Positions 51,507-59,080 of a stretch of DNA of 64,000 nt are shown piece after piece. The DNA lies in the NCBI RefSeq assembly GCF_023073355.1, contig NZ_JADPJI010000002.1, positions 1,426,001 through 1,490,000 on the forward strand. The letters are read 5' to 3'. The DNA is from Bradyrhizobium sp. 199. GTDB taxonomy: Bacteria > Pseudomonadota > Alphaproteobacteria > Rhizobiales > Xanthobacteraceae. A program made the position numbers and the translations under genes. The first letter of the stretch is position 1, and the number at the start of each line of letters is the position of its first letter. A model generated the notes under the pieces. It was not told the origin of the DNA. It was given only the letters and a program-made list of their open reading frames with translations, and did not search any database.

Positions 51507-53099
51507 TCAGCGTCTCCTGGTGCCGAACACGGACGAGAACCTGGTCGCGCCGTGCGATGGCGCGGCCGGGCGCGGCGGGGGAGGCGGCGGTGCCGGCGGC
51601 GGCGGATCGCGCGGCGGCTCCCGCGTCGCGTTCACCGGCGCGCGGTCATAGCTGGTGCGCTGCTGCGCGGGGGCGGCCGGACGCGCGCGCGAATCCGTCG
51701 GGGTCGGTGGGACCGCCGCGCGGCTGCCGCCGCCATCCTTGCGCGAGGAGGCGCGCCTGAACTCGTCGCGGATCGGCCATTTGGCCTTTTCGGCCGCGAC
51801 CTGAACGCATTCGATCAGCGCGGTGTTCTTGGCCTCGCGCCGGTGTGCCTTCATGTCGCCGTCGCGATAGGCGTTCAGTATCCGAAATTCCATCGGGTCC
51901 ATGCCGACGAGGTTTGCCAGCTTGTCCATCTGGCATTCGATGGCAAAGTCCATCGCCGTGACGCCGAAGCCGCGCATGGCGGTCGCGGGCGTCCGGTTGG
52001 TGAAGACGCAGTAGACGTCGCCATAGACGTTCGGGATCGTATAGGGCCCCGGCAGATGCGCCGCACACTTCACCGCGGCGTAGCTGGACAGCCGTGTATA
52101 AGCGCCGCTGTCGAAATAGGCGCGGATCTTGCGTGCGACGACGCGGCCGTCGCGCATCACGCCGTCTTTGATAAAGATGCGTTCGGCGCCGCGCGGCGGG
52201 CCGTACTGCATCTCATCCTCGCGTCCGAACACGTAGCGGACGGGGCGCCCGGTCAGCATGGCGCCGAGGATGGCGAGCGGCTCGGTCAGGGTGTCCACCT
52301 TGCCGCCGAAGCCGCCGCCGACGGTGCCGCCGATAAAATGGAAGGTATTGGAGGGCACGTCCAGAATTTTGGCGCAGGTGTCGACGGAGAAGAACAGCGC
52401 CTGGGTCGAGGTGTAGACGACGTAGCGGCCGTTGGTGTCGGGCGCGGCAATGGCGCCGTTGGTCTCGGTCGGCGCGTGTTCGATTGGCGACATCTGGTAG
52501 CGCTGTTCGAGCACGTGGTCGGCGCTCGCGAGCGCCGCATCGGCATCGCCGAAGCGCAGGCGCTGGTGGTCATAGACGTCGTGATAGATGAAGGCGTTCT
52601 TCGGATAGGTCTCGTTGACCACGGGCGCGCCGGCCTTGAGAGCATCCTCGACGTCGAACACGGCCGGCAGCGGTTCGTAGTCGACCTTGACCTTAGCGAT
52701 CGCTTCGAACGCCTCGCGCTCGCTGTCGGCGACGATGGCGAGGATCGGCTCGCCCTTGTAGCGAACCTTGTCGACCGCCAGCGACGGCTCGTCGTCCTTG
52801 CCGAAGTTGATCAGGCTCAAAAGCGTGTTGAGGTTAACAGGCACATCAGTGCCGCGAATGATACGGCGCACGCCGGCCGAGCGTTCGGCCTCGGTGGTAT
52901 CGATCCGGCGGATCCTTGCATGGGCCTGTGTCGAGCGAACGGCCTTCAGGTGCAGCATGCCTTGCAGCTTATGATCGTTGAAATAGCTCGACGTGCCCGT
53001 GACATGGCCGAGCATGTCCTGGCGTTGCGTGCCCTTGCCGATTTCGTTGAGGTTATCGTCGCGCTCGTCGGCGAAGATGTCCTTGCGCAGTTCCAGCAT
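51507..53099 (-). CDS. Molybdenum hydroxylase large subunit, N-terminal half with proline-rich tail
   Basis: 530 aa, ATG 53099. Hammerhead domain about 25-145, then the first cofactor domain with GGTVGGGFGGK (257-267) and the active-site loop PATAMRGFG (371-379). That loop is not the AYxCSFR of form I CO dehydrogenase nor AYRGAGR of form II, so CO oxidation is unlikely. After residue 455 the family sequence stops and a 60-residue Pro/Ala/Arg-rich tail follows, with PPPPAPPPPPP at 499-509, ending FSSVFGTRRR. The other half is the next gene. Confidence 0.92.
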   Translation of the reverse strand: MLELRKDIFADERDDNLNEIGKGTQRQDMLGHVTGTSSYFNDHKLQGMLHLKAVRSTQAHARIRRIDTTEAERSAGVRRIIRGTDVPVNLNTLLSLINFGKDDEPSLAVDKVRYKGEPILAIVADSEREAFEAIAKVKVDYEPLPAVFDVEDALKAGAPVVNETYPKNAFIYHDVYDHQRLRFGDADAALASADHVLEQRYQMSPIEHAPTETNGAIAAPDTNGRYVVYTSTQALFFSVDTCAKILDVPSNTFHFIGGTVGGGFGGKVDTLTEPLAILGAMLTGRPVRYVFGREDEMQYGPPRGAERIFIKDGVMRDGRVVARKIRAYFDSGAYTRLSSYAAVKCAAHLPGPYTIPNVYGDVYCVFTNRTPATAMRGFGVTAMDFAIECQMDKLANLVGMDPMEFRILNAYRDGDMKAHRREAKNTALIECVQVAAEKAKWPIRDEFRRASSRKDGGGSRAAVPPTPTDSRARPAAPAQQRTSYDRAPVNATREPPRDPPPPAPPPPPPRPAAPSHGATRFSSVFGTRRR

Positions 53100-53108
53100 T
53101 GTCTGACC

Positions 53109-53585
53109 TCAGGCGCTGACCCGGCCGCCGGCGGCGGCGAGGATGGCATTGATGATCGGCTCGTAGCCGGTGCAGCGGCAGATGTTGCCGGAGATCGCCT
53201 CGACGACCTCGTCACGGCTGGGCGAGGGGTTGCGGTCGAGCAGCGCCTTTGCGGCCATCAGCATCCCCGGCGTGCAATAGCCGCACTGGGCCGCAAAATT
53301 GTCGGCGAAGGCGCGTTGCAGAGGGTGCAGGTTCGGGCCCTGCTTGATGCCGTCGAGCGTCTCGATCGAGCGGCCGGCGACCGTCTCCGCCAATGTCAGG
53401 CAGGAGAGGTGGAGTTCGCCGTCGATCAGCACACTGCAGGTGCCGCAGCCGCCCTGGCCACAGCCGAATTTCGGCGTCATGTCGCCGATCAGCTCGCGCA
53501 GCGCCACCAGAAGATTGGTGCCGCCGTCGACGAAGATCGCGACGTCGCGGCCGTTGTGACGAAATTGCAGGGGTATCTTGGACAT
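53109..53585 (-). CDS. Molybdenum hydroxylase [2Fe-2S] small subunit (CoxS-like)
   Basis: 158 aa from ATG 53585; the open frame reaches further but homology starts at MSKIPLQFRHNG. Plant-ferredoxin cluster motif CGQGGCGTC with a further Cys (HLSCLTL), then the C-terminal cluster CGYC and CRC. It moves electrons from the molybdenum site to FAD. Lies between the FAD subunit (four bases) and the large subunit (nine bases). Confidence 0.95.
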   Translation of the reverse strand: MSKIPLQFRHNGRDVAIFVDGGTNLLVALRELIGDMTPKFGCGQGGCGTCSVLIDGELHLSCLTLAETVAGRSIETLDGIKQGPNLHPLQRAFADNFAAQCGYCTPGMLMAAKALLDRNPSPSRDEVVEAISGNICRCTGYEPIINAILAAAGGRVSA

Positions 53586-53589
53586 GGGT

Positions 53590-54408
53590 CTATTCCTGTC
53601 CCGACAGCAGGCGCCGCAGATGGACGCCGACGATCTCGCGGCGATACCAGGCGCTGCCGAGCGCGTTGTCGGATGGCGATGTTCCCTCGGACGCTGCGGA
53701 TGCCGCGGCCGCGATGGTTGCAGCGTCGAGCGAGCGACCCTCGAGCGCACGCTCGGCGGCGCGGGCGCGGATCTGGGTCGGTGCCATCGATCCCAGTGCG
53801 ATCCGCGCGCCCGCGATCCGGCCGCCGCTGAGTGGCAGATGCGCCGCGAGCGTCACGACCGAGCCGCCCTTCGGCTTGATGCGGGCGATCTTGCGATAGC
53901 GGAAGGCTTCACTGTTGGCGGGCCGGGTGCAGGACACCGACAGCACCAATGTCCCGGTCTGCCGTTCGCGCGCCTGCAAGAACTCTTCGATCGGAATGTC
54001 GCGCGCGCCGAAGCCGCCGGCGACGGCGATCGTGGCATCCAGCGCCAGTAGCGCCACGGTGAAATCGCCATAGGGATTTGGTGCGAAGAGGTTGCCGCCG
54101 ACCGTGCCCATGTTGCGGACGGCGGGCCCGCCGATCGAACGGGCGGGCGCGTGCAGGAAGGCGAGGTCGCGTTCGGCGAGGACGCGCGCGAAGGTGACGC
54201 CGGCGCCGAGGGTGATGCGCGGGCCCGAGGCGTCGATCCGGGTCAGCGCCCGGTCCTGAGCGCGCACGACCGTCGAGATGGAAACGTCCCCCTCGTTCAG
54301 CGCCCGCATCACCAGCGTGCCGCCGCCGAGATAGCGCGCGTTGCGGTCCGAGGACAGCGCGCCGGCCGCCTCGCTGGCGCTTGTAAAAGTCTTCACGGTC
54401 ACGGCCAT
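53590..54408 (-). CDS. Molybdenum hydroxylase FAD subunit (CoxM-like)
   Basis: 272 aa from ATG 54408, two bases after the stop of the SRPBCC gene. FAD-binding blocks ARYLGGGTLVMRA near 25-37 and the family's TxGGN box in IGGPAVRNMGTVGGNLF, with NPYGDFTVALLALDA; C-terminal CO_deh_flav_C domain from about 165. It accepts electrons from the iron-sulfur subunit and passes them on. The first of four genes for one enzyme. Confidence 0.93.
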   Translation of the reverse strand: MAVTVKTFTSASEAAGALSSDRNARYLGGGTLVMRALNEGDVSISTVVRAQDRALTRIDASGPRITLGAGVTFARVLAERDLAFLHAPARSIGGPAVRNMGTVGGNLFAPNPYGDFTVALLALDATIAVAGGFGARDIPIEEFLQARERQTGTLVLSVSCTRPANSEAFRYRKIARIKPKGGSVVTLAAHLPLSGGRIAGARIALGSMAPTQIRARAAERALEGRSLDAATIAAAASAASEGTSPSDNALGSAWYRREIVGVHLRRLLSGQE

Positions 54409-54410
54409 GA

Positions 54411-54854
54411 TTATGCAGCCTCCTTCAGATGTCGGCGGATCGCCTCGAAGCCTGCCTGATAGATGTCTTCCGCCACCATTTGCGTCAGGCGGTCGCGATC
54501 CTCCGGCCTGGTGGTGAAGCGCGATTCCCAGTGCCAGAAGGTGCGGTCGCCGTCGGTGACAGGCAGCAGCCGCACATGGGCGACGTAGTTGAACATCGGC
54601 ACCGGCGTATCGAGCAGGCAATAGCTGAAGGACTGTTCGAGGTCCGACAGCGCCAGCAATTGCTCGCGCAGCTCGGAGCCGTCGTTGAGCTTGAACCGCC
54701 TGACGCAGCCGATCTTGTCGGCGGACTGTGCGCGTTCGATCGAGGAGGTCGCGACCGCCGGATGCCAGCGATCGTGCCCGTTGAAATCGCGCAGCACGTT
54801 CCACGCCGCGTCGGTCGGAGCGTCCAAAATCGTGCTCTTGACGATGTGCGGCAC
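54411..54854 (-). CDS. SRPBCC-family protein (polyketide-cyclase/CoxG-like) 1
   Basis: 147 aa. START-like ligand-binding fold: IVKSTILDAPTDAAWNVLRD, FNGHDRWHPAVATS, KIGCVRRFKLNDG, and a C-terminal long helix. Paralogue of the next gene upstream (54857-55294), with which it shares HPA, DKIGCVR and LLALSD/LLGLSD blocks. In cox-type operons such proteins (CoxG) help recruit the maturation ATPase to the membrane or bind ligand; function here not known. Confidence 0.88.
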   Translation of the reverse strand: MPHIVKSTILDAPTDAAWNVLRDFNGHDRWHPAVATSSIERAQSADKIGCVRRFKLNDGSELREQLLALSDLEQSFSYCLLDTPVPMFNYVAHVRLLPVTDGDRTFWHWESRFTTRPEDRDRLTQMVAEDIYQAGFEAIRRHLKEAA

Positions 54855-54856
54855 GG

Positions 54857-55294
54857 CTAGCCTCCAAACACGCGCTTCAGCGCGTCAAATCCGCCCTGGA
54901 ACACGCCGCCACCGATATTGCTGACGAGCTCGATCTCCCGCTCCGGTGGGCAGTCGAACTCGGCGGTCCATTCCATGAAGGTCTGGTCGCCGTCGGTGAC
55001 GGGAGTGAGCCGCAGCGTCGCGACGTAGTTCTCGACGCCCATCGGCGATTCCAGGATCGAATAGGTGCAGAACATGTCATAGTCGGAGAGGCCGAGCAGC
55101 TTCTCGCGGATGCGGTCGCCGTTGCGCAGGCGAAAATCCCGCACACAACCGATCTTGTCGGAGGGCTCGCCGCCCTCGATGCGGCTTTCGGCAATGGCCG
55201 GATGCCAGTTCGGCAGGCCATTGAAATCACGCACCCGCGCCCAGACGCGGTCGTTGCGGGCGTTGACGACGGTGGAGACATAGACGCGCGCCAT
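54857..55294 (-). CDS. SRPBCC-family protein 2
   Basis: 145 aa, ATG 55294; two bases separate it from the following paralogue. Same START-like fold: VYVSTVVNARNDRVWARVRD, FNGLPNWHPAIAES, KIGCVRDFRLRNGD, LLGLSDYDMFCTYSI. Tandem duplication before the hydroxylase genes suggests two binding partners or a heterodimer. Confidence 0.88.
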   Translation of the reverse strand: MARVYVSTVVNARNDRVWARVRDFNGLPNWHPAIAESRIEGGEPSDKIGCVRDFRLRNGDRIREKLLGLSDYDMFCTYSILESPMGVENYVATLRLTPVTDGDQTFMEWTAEFDCPPEREIELVSNIGGGVFQGGFDALKRVFGG

Positions 55295-55303
55295 GGTGCG
55301 ACC

Positions 55304-58216
55304 TCAGCCCTTCTTCTTCGGCCCGCGCTCGGCCCCCGGTTCGCCGCCCTCGGCCGCAGGCGAAGCGGCTGTCGCTTTGTCGCCGCCACCACCGCCTCCG
55401 CCGCTCTTGCGCGCGGACTCCTTGATGCCCTGCATGTCACGCGCTTCGCGGATCAGGCCCGGCATCTTGGAGAGACTGCCGCCCTCGACACCGATGTCGG
55501 CCAGGATGGAATCGATCAGCGGCGCCTGGACGCGATAGCGCAGGGCGGAGTCGATTACCTCGTCGGTGGCGCTGCGGCCGCCATTGCCGCCATGGCCGTT
55601 GCCGTTGAGGCCGTCGACCTGGAGAATGCGGATGCCCTCGATCTTCTCCATCGGCTTGACGCTTTCGCGCACGATGCCCTCGATCCGGTCGAGCAGCTTT
55701 CTGCGGAACAGCGAGTAGCGCGCCTGATCGGTCAGCACGTTCTCGGCCTCGTTGAGCATCCGCTGCGCCTCGGCCTCGACCGCTGCGCGGACGCGCTCGG
55801 CTTCCGCGGCGATCCGGGTCTCCTCGGCCTGTTTCTCGGCGATCAGGATTTCCACCGTTTTGCGCCGCTTGGCGATCTCGTTCTCGCGCGCGGTGATGAC
55901 GCGCTCGGTCGCTTCGGTCGCGCGCATCCGCGCTTCCTCGGCCGACGCCTTGGCGGCGGACTCTTCCAGAGATTTCAGATGAATGGCGATGGCCTTCTCC
56001 ATCAGGACCGTCTCGACCTCCTTCTCGCGGTTGACTTCGAGCTTGCGCAGCTCGCGCTCGCGGCCGACGCGGGCCTCGTCCAGGCCCCGGTCGGACGCGA
56101 TGCGCGCGCGCTCGACCTCCTCGCGGGAGGCGATCTCGGCCTCCTGCAAGGACTGCACGCGCGCGACCTCGAGCTGCTCGATGGCGCGGCGACGTTCGAT
56201 GCGGGCAGCTTCCAGCGCCTGCTCGCGCGAGACGTCGGTTGTCTCGACCTCCTTGCGCGCGACGATCTCGGCCTGCCGGACCAGGCGGTCGGCGTCGATC
56301 CGCTCGGACTTCTTGGTCGACAGCGCGATGACGCGATCCTCGTCGGCGAGCTCGATCGCCTTCTTCTGCTCGATGTTGAGCACCTCGCGCTTCTTTGAGG
56401 AGTTGATGCGCTCGGCTTCGAGCGCCAGATCAATCGTAATCCGTTCGCGCTCGATGGTGTCGCGCCGCTTCAGCTCGGCTGCCTCCAGCACGCCGGTGCG
56501 CTCGATTTCGAGCGCTTGGGTTTCGCGCTCGGCCCGGATGCGCTCGGCCGCAACCGCCTTCTCCTGGGCGATGCGGGCCGCCTCGATCGCCTCGCGGGAG
56601 GCGATGTCGGCCTCCTCGACAGCGCGGTTGCGGGCGATCTCCAGCGACCGCACGCGCTCCTCCTGCGCGATGCGGCTGGCCTCGGTGGCTTCACGCGCGG
56701 AGATGCCGGCGACATCAAGTGTCTGGTTGCGTGCGATCTCCAGCTGACGCGTGTTCTGCTCGGCCGCGATGCGCTCGGCGGCGAGCGTCCGCTCGCGGGC
56801 GATGCGGGCGGCTTCCACCGCGCGCTGCGCCTCGATCTCGGCCTCCTGGATGGTGCGGACCTGCTGGATCTCCAGCGCGCGGGTGCGCTCGTCGGAGGAG
56901 ATGCGTTCGACATTGACGATCAGCGTCTGGGCGATGCGGGCCTTCTCGGTCGCCTCGCGCGCGGCGATCTCGGCTTCGTCCACGGTACGAGTCCGCTCGA
57001 TCTCGCGGCGCCTCGTTTCTTCTTCGTTGGCGATGCGGGCGTCGGTGACGACACGGTCCTGCTGGATCCGCGCCTTCTCGATGGCTTCGCGGGCGGAAAT
57101 CTCGGCTTCCTCGACTGTGCGCATCCGCTCGATCTCGCGCTGGCGCACCTCGCGTTCCGAGGCGATGCGGGTGGTGTCGATCGAGCGCTGGTTGGCGATC
57201 CTCGTCTTCTCGATCTCCTCGCGCGCCAGCAGCTCCTTCTCCTCGATGGTGCGGGTCCGCTCGATCTCCTTCTGGCGGGTTTCACGCTCGGAGGCGATGC
57301 GGGCTTCCGCGATCGCCTGGTCGTTGGCAATGCGGGCGCGTTCGATGGCCTCGCGCGCGGAAATCTGCGCCTGTTCGGCCTCGGTTTCGCGCAGCGCCCG
57401 TTCGCGGGCAACTTCCGTACGCTGAAGCGCGCGGCGCATCTCAATATCGCGTTCCTGGTCCAGCCGCGCGGTTTCGCTCTCGCGCTCGATCTCGAGCGCC
57501 TGCCGCTCGGCTTCCAGATTGCGGGCGCGGATCTTGATCATCGAGTCCTGCTCGATGTCGTTGCGCAGCTTCCGCTTGGCCTCGATGTCCTGCATCAGCT
57601 GGGTTAGGCCTTCGGCATCGAACCGGTTCGATGGGTTGAAGAACTCCAGATCGGTCTGGTCGAGATCGGTGATGGCGACCGATTCCAGCTCGAGTCCGTT
57701 CTGAGCGAGGGCTTCGGCGGCGTTGGCCTTGACGCGAGCGACATACTCGCCGCGCTGCTCGTGCATCTGCTCGAGAGTCATCTCGGAGGCGATCGAACGG
57801 ATCGCGGAGATGAACTTGCCGGCGAGGAGGGCGTGGAGCTGTTCCGGCTCCATGGTACGGCGGCCGAGAGTGGCGGCCGCGATCGACACGGCTTCGCGGG
57901 TCGCCTGGACGCGCACATAGAAATCGGCCTCGATGTCCACGCGCATGCGGTCGCGGGTGATCACGGCATCCTGCCTGGAGCGCACGATGCCCATCGGCTG
58001 CACGTTCATATTGACCGGCGTGTAATCGTGGATGAACGGCAGCACGAAGGCACCGCCGTTGATCACCACGCGTTCGCCGAGAAAGCCGGTCCGGACGAAC
58101 GAGGTCTCCTTGGAGGAGCGGTGGTAGAGCCAGTTCACGATATAGACGCCGACCACGACCACGACGATCGCGACGATCAGCCAGAGGATCAATTCACCGA
58201 CCAATATCCCCGACAT
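55304..58216 (-). CDS. Giant flotillin-like SPFH protein with hendecad coiled coil
   Basis: 970 aa, ATG 58216 with GGGAGGGA upstream. One transmembrane helix at 8-29, SPFH/band-7 domain to about 230 (FVRTGFLGERVVINGGAFVLP, DRMRVDIEADFYVRVQATREA, VAITDLDQTDLEFF), then an almost unbroken charged coiled coil (230-820), a flotillin-type C-terminal region (830-935) and a Gly/Lys-rich tail ending KKKG. Within 284-624 the sequence repeats with an 11-residue period arranged in 44-residue blocks. Usual bacterial flotillins are 450-700 aa. They scaffold membrane microdomains; this one may organise the transporter and enzymes of the operon. Confidence 0.9.
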   Translation of the reverse strand: MSGILVGELILWLIVAIVVVVVGVYIVNWLYHRSSKETSFVRTGFLGERVVINGGAFVLPFIHDYTPVNMNVQPMGIVRSRQDAVITRDRMRVDIEADFYVRVQATREAVSIAAATLGRRTMEPEQLHALLAGKFISAIRSIASEMTLEQMHEQRGEYVARVKANAAEALAQNGLELESVAITDLDQTDLEFFNPSNRFDAEGLTQLMQDIEAKRKLRNDIEQDSMIKIRARNLEAERQALEIERESETARLDQERDIEMRRALQRTEVARERALRETEAEQAQISAREAIERARIANDQAIAEARIASERETRQKEIERTRTIEEKELLAREEIEKTRIANQRSIDTTRIASEREVRQREIERMRTVEEAEISAREAIEKARIQQDRVVTDARIANEEETRRREIERTRTVDEAEIAAREATEKARIAQTLIVNVERISSDERTRALEIQQVRTIQEAEIEAQRAVEAARIARERTLAAERIAAEQNTRQLEIARNQTLDVAGISAREATEASRIAQEERVRSLEIARNRAVEEADIASREAIEAARIAQEKAVAAERIRAERETQALEIERTGVLEAAELKRRDTIERERITIDLALEAERINSSKKREVLNIEQKKAIELADEDRVIALSTKKSERIDADRLVRQAEIVARKEVETTDVSREQALEAARIERRRAIEQLEVARVQSLQEAEIASREEVERARIASDRGLDEARVGRERELRKLEVNREKEVETVLMEKAIAIHLKSLEESAAKASAEEARMRATEATERVITARENEIAKRRKTVEILIAEKQAEETRIAAEAERVRAAVEAEAQRMLNEAENVLTDQARYSLFRRKLLDRIEGIVRESVKPMEKIEGIRILQVDGLNGNGHGGNGGRSATDEVIDSALRYRVQAPLIDSILADIGVEGGSLSKMPGLIREARDMQGIKESARKSGGGGGGGDKATAASPAAEGGEPGAERGPKKKG
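56345..57367 (-). repeat. Coding repeats: 44-residue hendecad blocks of the flotillin-like protein
   Basis: Blocks begin at residues 284, 328, 372, 416, 460, 504, 537 and 581; spacing is 44 except one 33. Each block is built of 11-residue units such as EISAREAIEKA, RIAxxxxxxxA, RIAxExExRxx and EIERxRTVEEA. An 11-residue period marks a right-handed (hendecad) coiled coil. Confidence 0.85.
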
Positions 58217-58243
58217 CTTTCCCTCCCTCGAACCTATCAGGCG

Positions 58244-59077
58244 TTACCGCGCGCCGATCGCTTTGAATTGACGTACCTGCTCCGTCAGCGCCCGCTCCAC
58301 GGGAAGCCGCTCCATCGAGGACGCCCCGTAGAAGCCGTGGCAATGGCGGGTGTTCTTCATGATAAAATCGGCATCAGCGGGATCCGCGATCGGACCGCCA
58401 TGCGCTAGCACCAGGATGTCAGGATTGACGCTGAGCGCTGCGGACGCCCAGGTGTCGATCTGGGCGGGGCAGTCCTTGAGCTTGGGCGCCGTCTGCGCGC
58501 CGATCGAGCCGCCGGTCGTCAGGCCCATGTGGCAGACGATGATGTCCGCGCCGGCGATCGCCATCGCGGCGGCCTCCTTCTCGCTGAACACGTAGGGCGT
58601 GGTCAGCATGTCCTTGTCGTGCGCCTTGGCGATCATGTCGATCTCCAGCGCGTAGGACATGCCGGTCTCTTCCAGATTGGCGCGGAACGTGCCGTCGATC
58701 AGGCCGACGGTCGGAAAGTTCTGGACGCCGGCAAACCCGAGCGCCTTCAACTGGTCGAGGAAAACGTCCATGTCGCGGAACGGATCAGTGCCGTTGACGC
58801 CCGCAAGCACCGGCGTCCTCGTGACGACGGGCAGCACTTCGTTCGCCATTTCGAGCACGATGGCATTGGCATCGCCGTACGCCATCAGCCCCGCGAGCGA
58901 GCCGCGGCCGGCCATCCGATAGCGGCCCGAATTGTAGATGACGATGAGATCGACGCCGCCGGCCTCCTCGCATTTGGCGGAGAGCCCGGTGCCGGCGCCA
59001 CCGCCGACGATCGGCTCGCCGCGCTTCGCCATCTCGCGAAACCGCCTCAGCAGTGCTGTGCGTTCAAACCTGGCCAT
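58244..59077 (-). CDS. Phosphoenolpyruvate-hydrolase/Tm-1-type TIM-barrel protein
   Basis: 277 aa, ATG 59077, four bases after the Tm-1-like fusion gene. TIM barrel with [20 protein letters not shown] near 25-44, [48 protein letters not shown] and [13 protein letters not shown]. This is the PEP_hydrolase family (PF09370), the same fold as the C-terminal domain of the plant Tm-1 protein. Enzymatic role not established. Confidence 0.92.
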   Translation of the reverse strand: MARFERTALLRRFREMAKRGEPIVGGGAGTGLSAKCEEAGGVDLIVIYNSGRYRMAGRGSLAGLMAYGDANAIVLEMANEVLPVVTRTPVLAGVNGTDPFRDMDVFLDQLKALGFAGVQNFPTVGLIDGTFRANLEETGMSYALEIDMIAKAHDKDMLTTPYVFSEKEAAAMAIAGADIIVCHMGLTTGGSIGAQTAPKLKDCPAQIDTWASAALSVNPDILVLAHGGPIADPADADFIMKNTRHCHGFYGASSMERLPVERALTEQVRQFKAIGAR

Positions 59078-59080
59078 CGG

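Noticed and set aside
49594..54408. Annotation as aerobic carbon-monoxide dehydrogenase (coxMSL)
   Set aside because: The active-site loop PATAMRGFG lacks the signatures of form I and form II CO dehydrogenases.
55202..56398. 398-codon plus-strand frame opposite the end of the flotillin-like gene
   Set aside because: Same kind of antisense shadow, no start signal or recognisable protein.
56516..57607. 363-codon plus-strand frame with repetitive Gly/Leu/Asp sequence
   Set aside because: Mirror of the hendecad repeats of the flotillin-like gene on the other strand; the periodicity is inherited from that gene.
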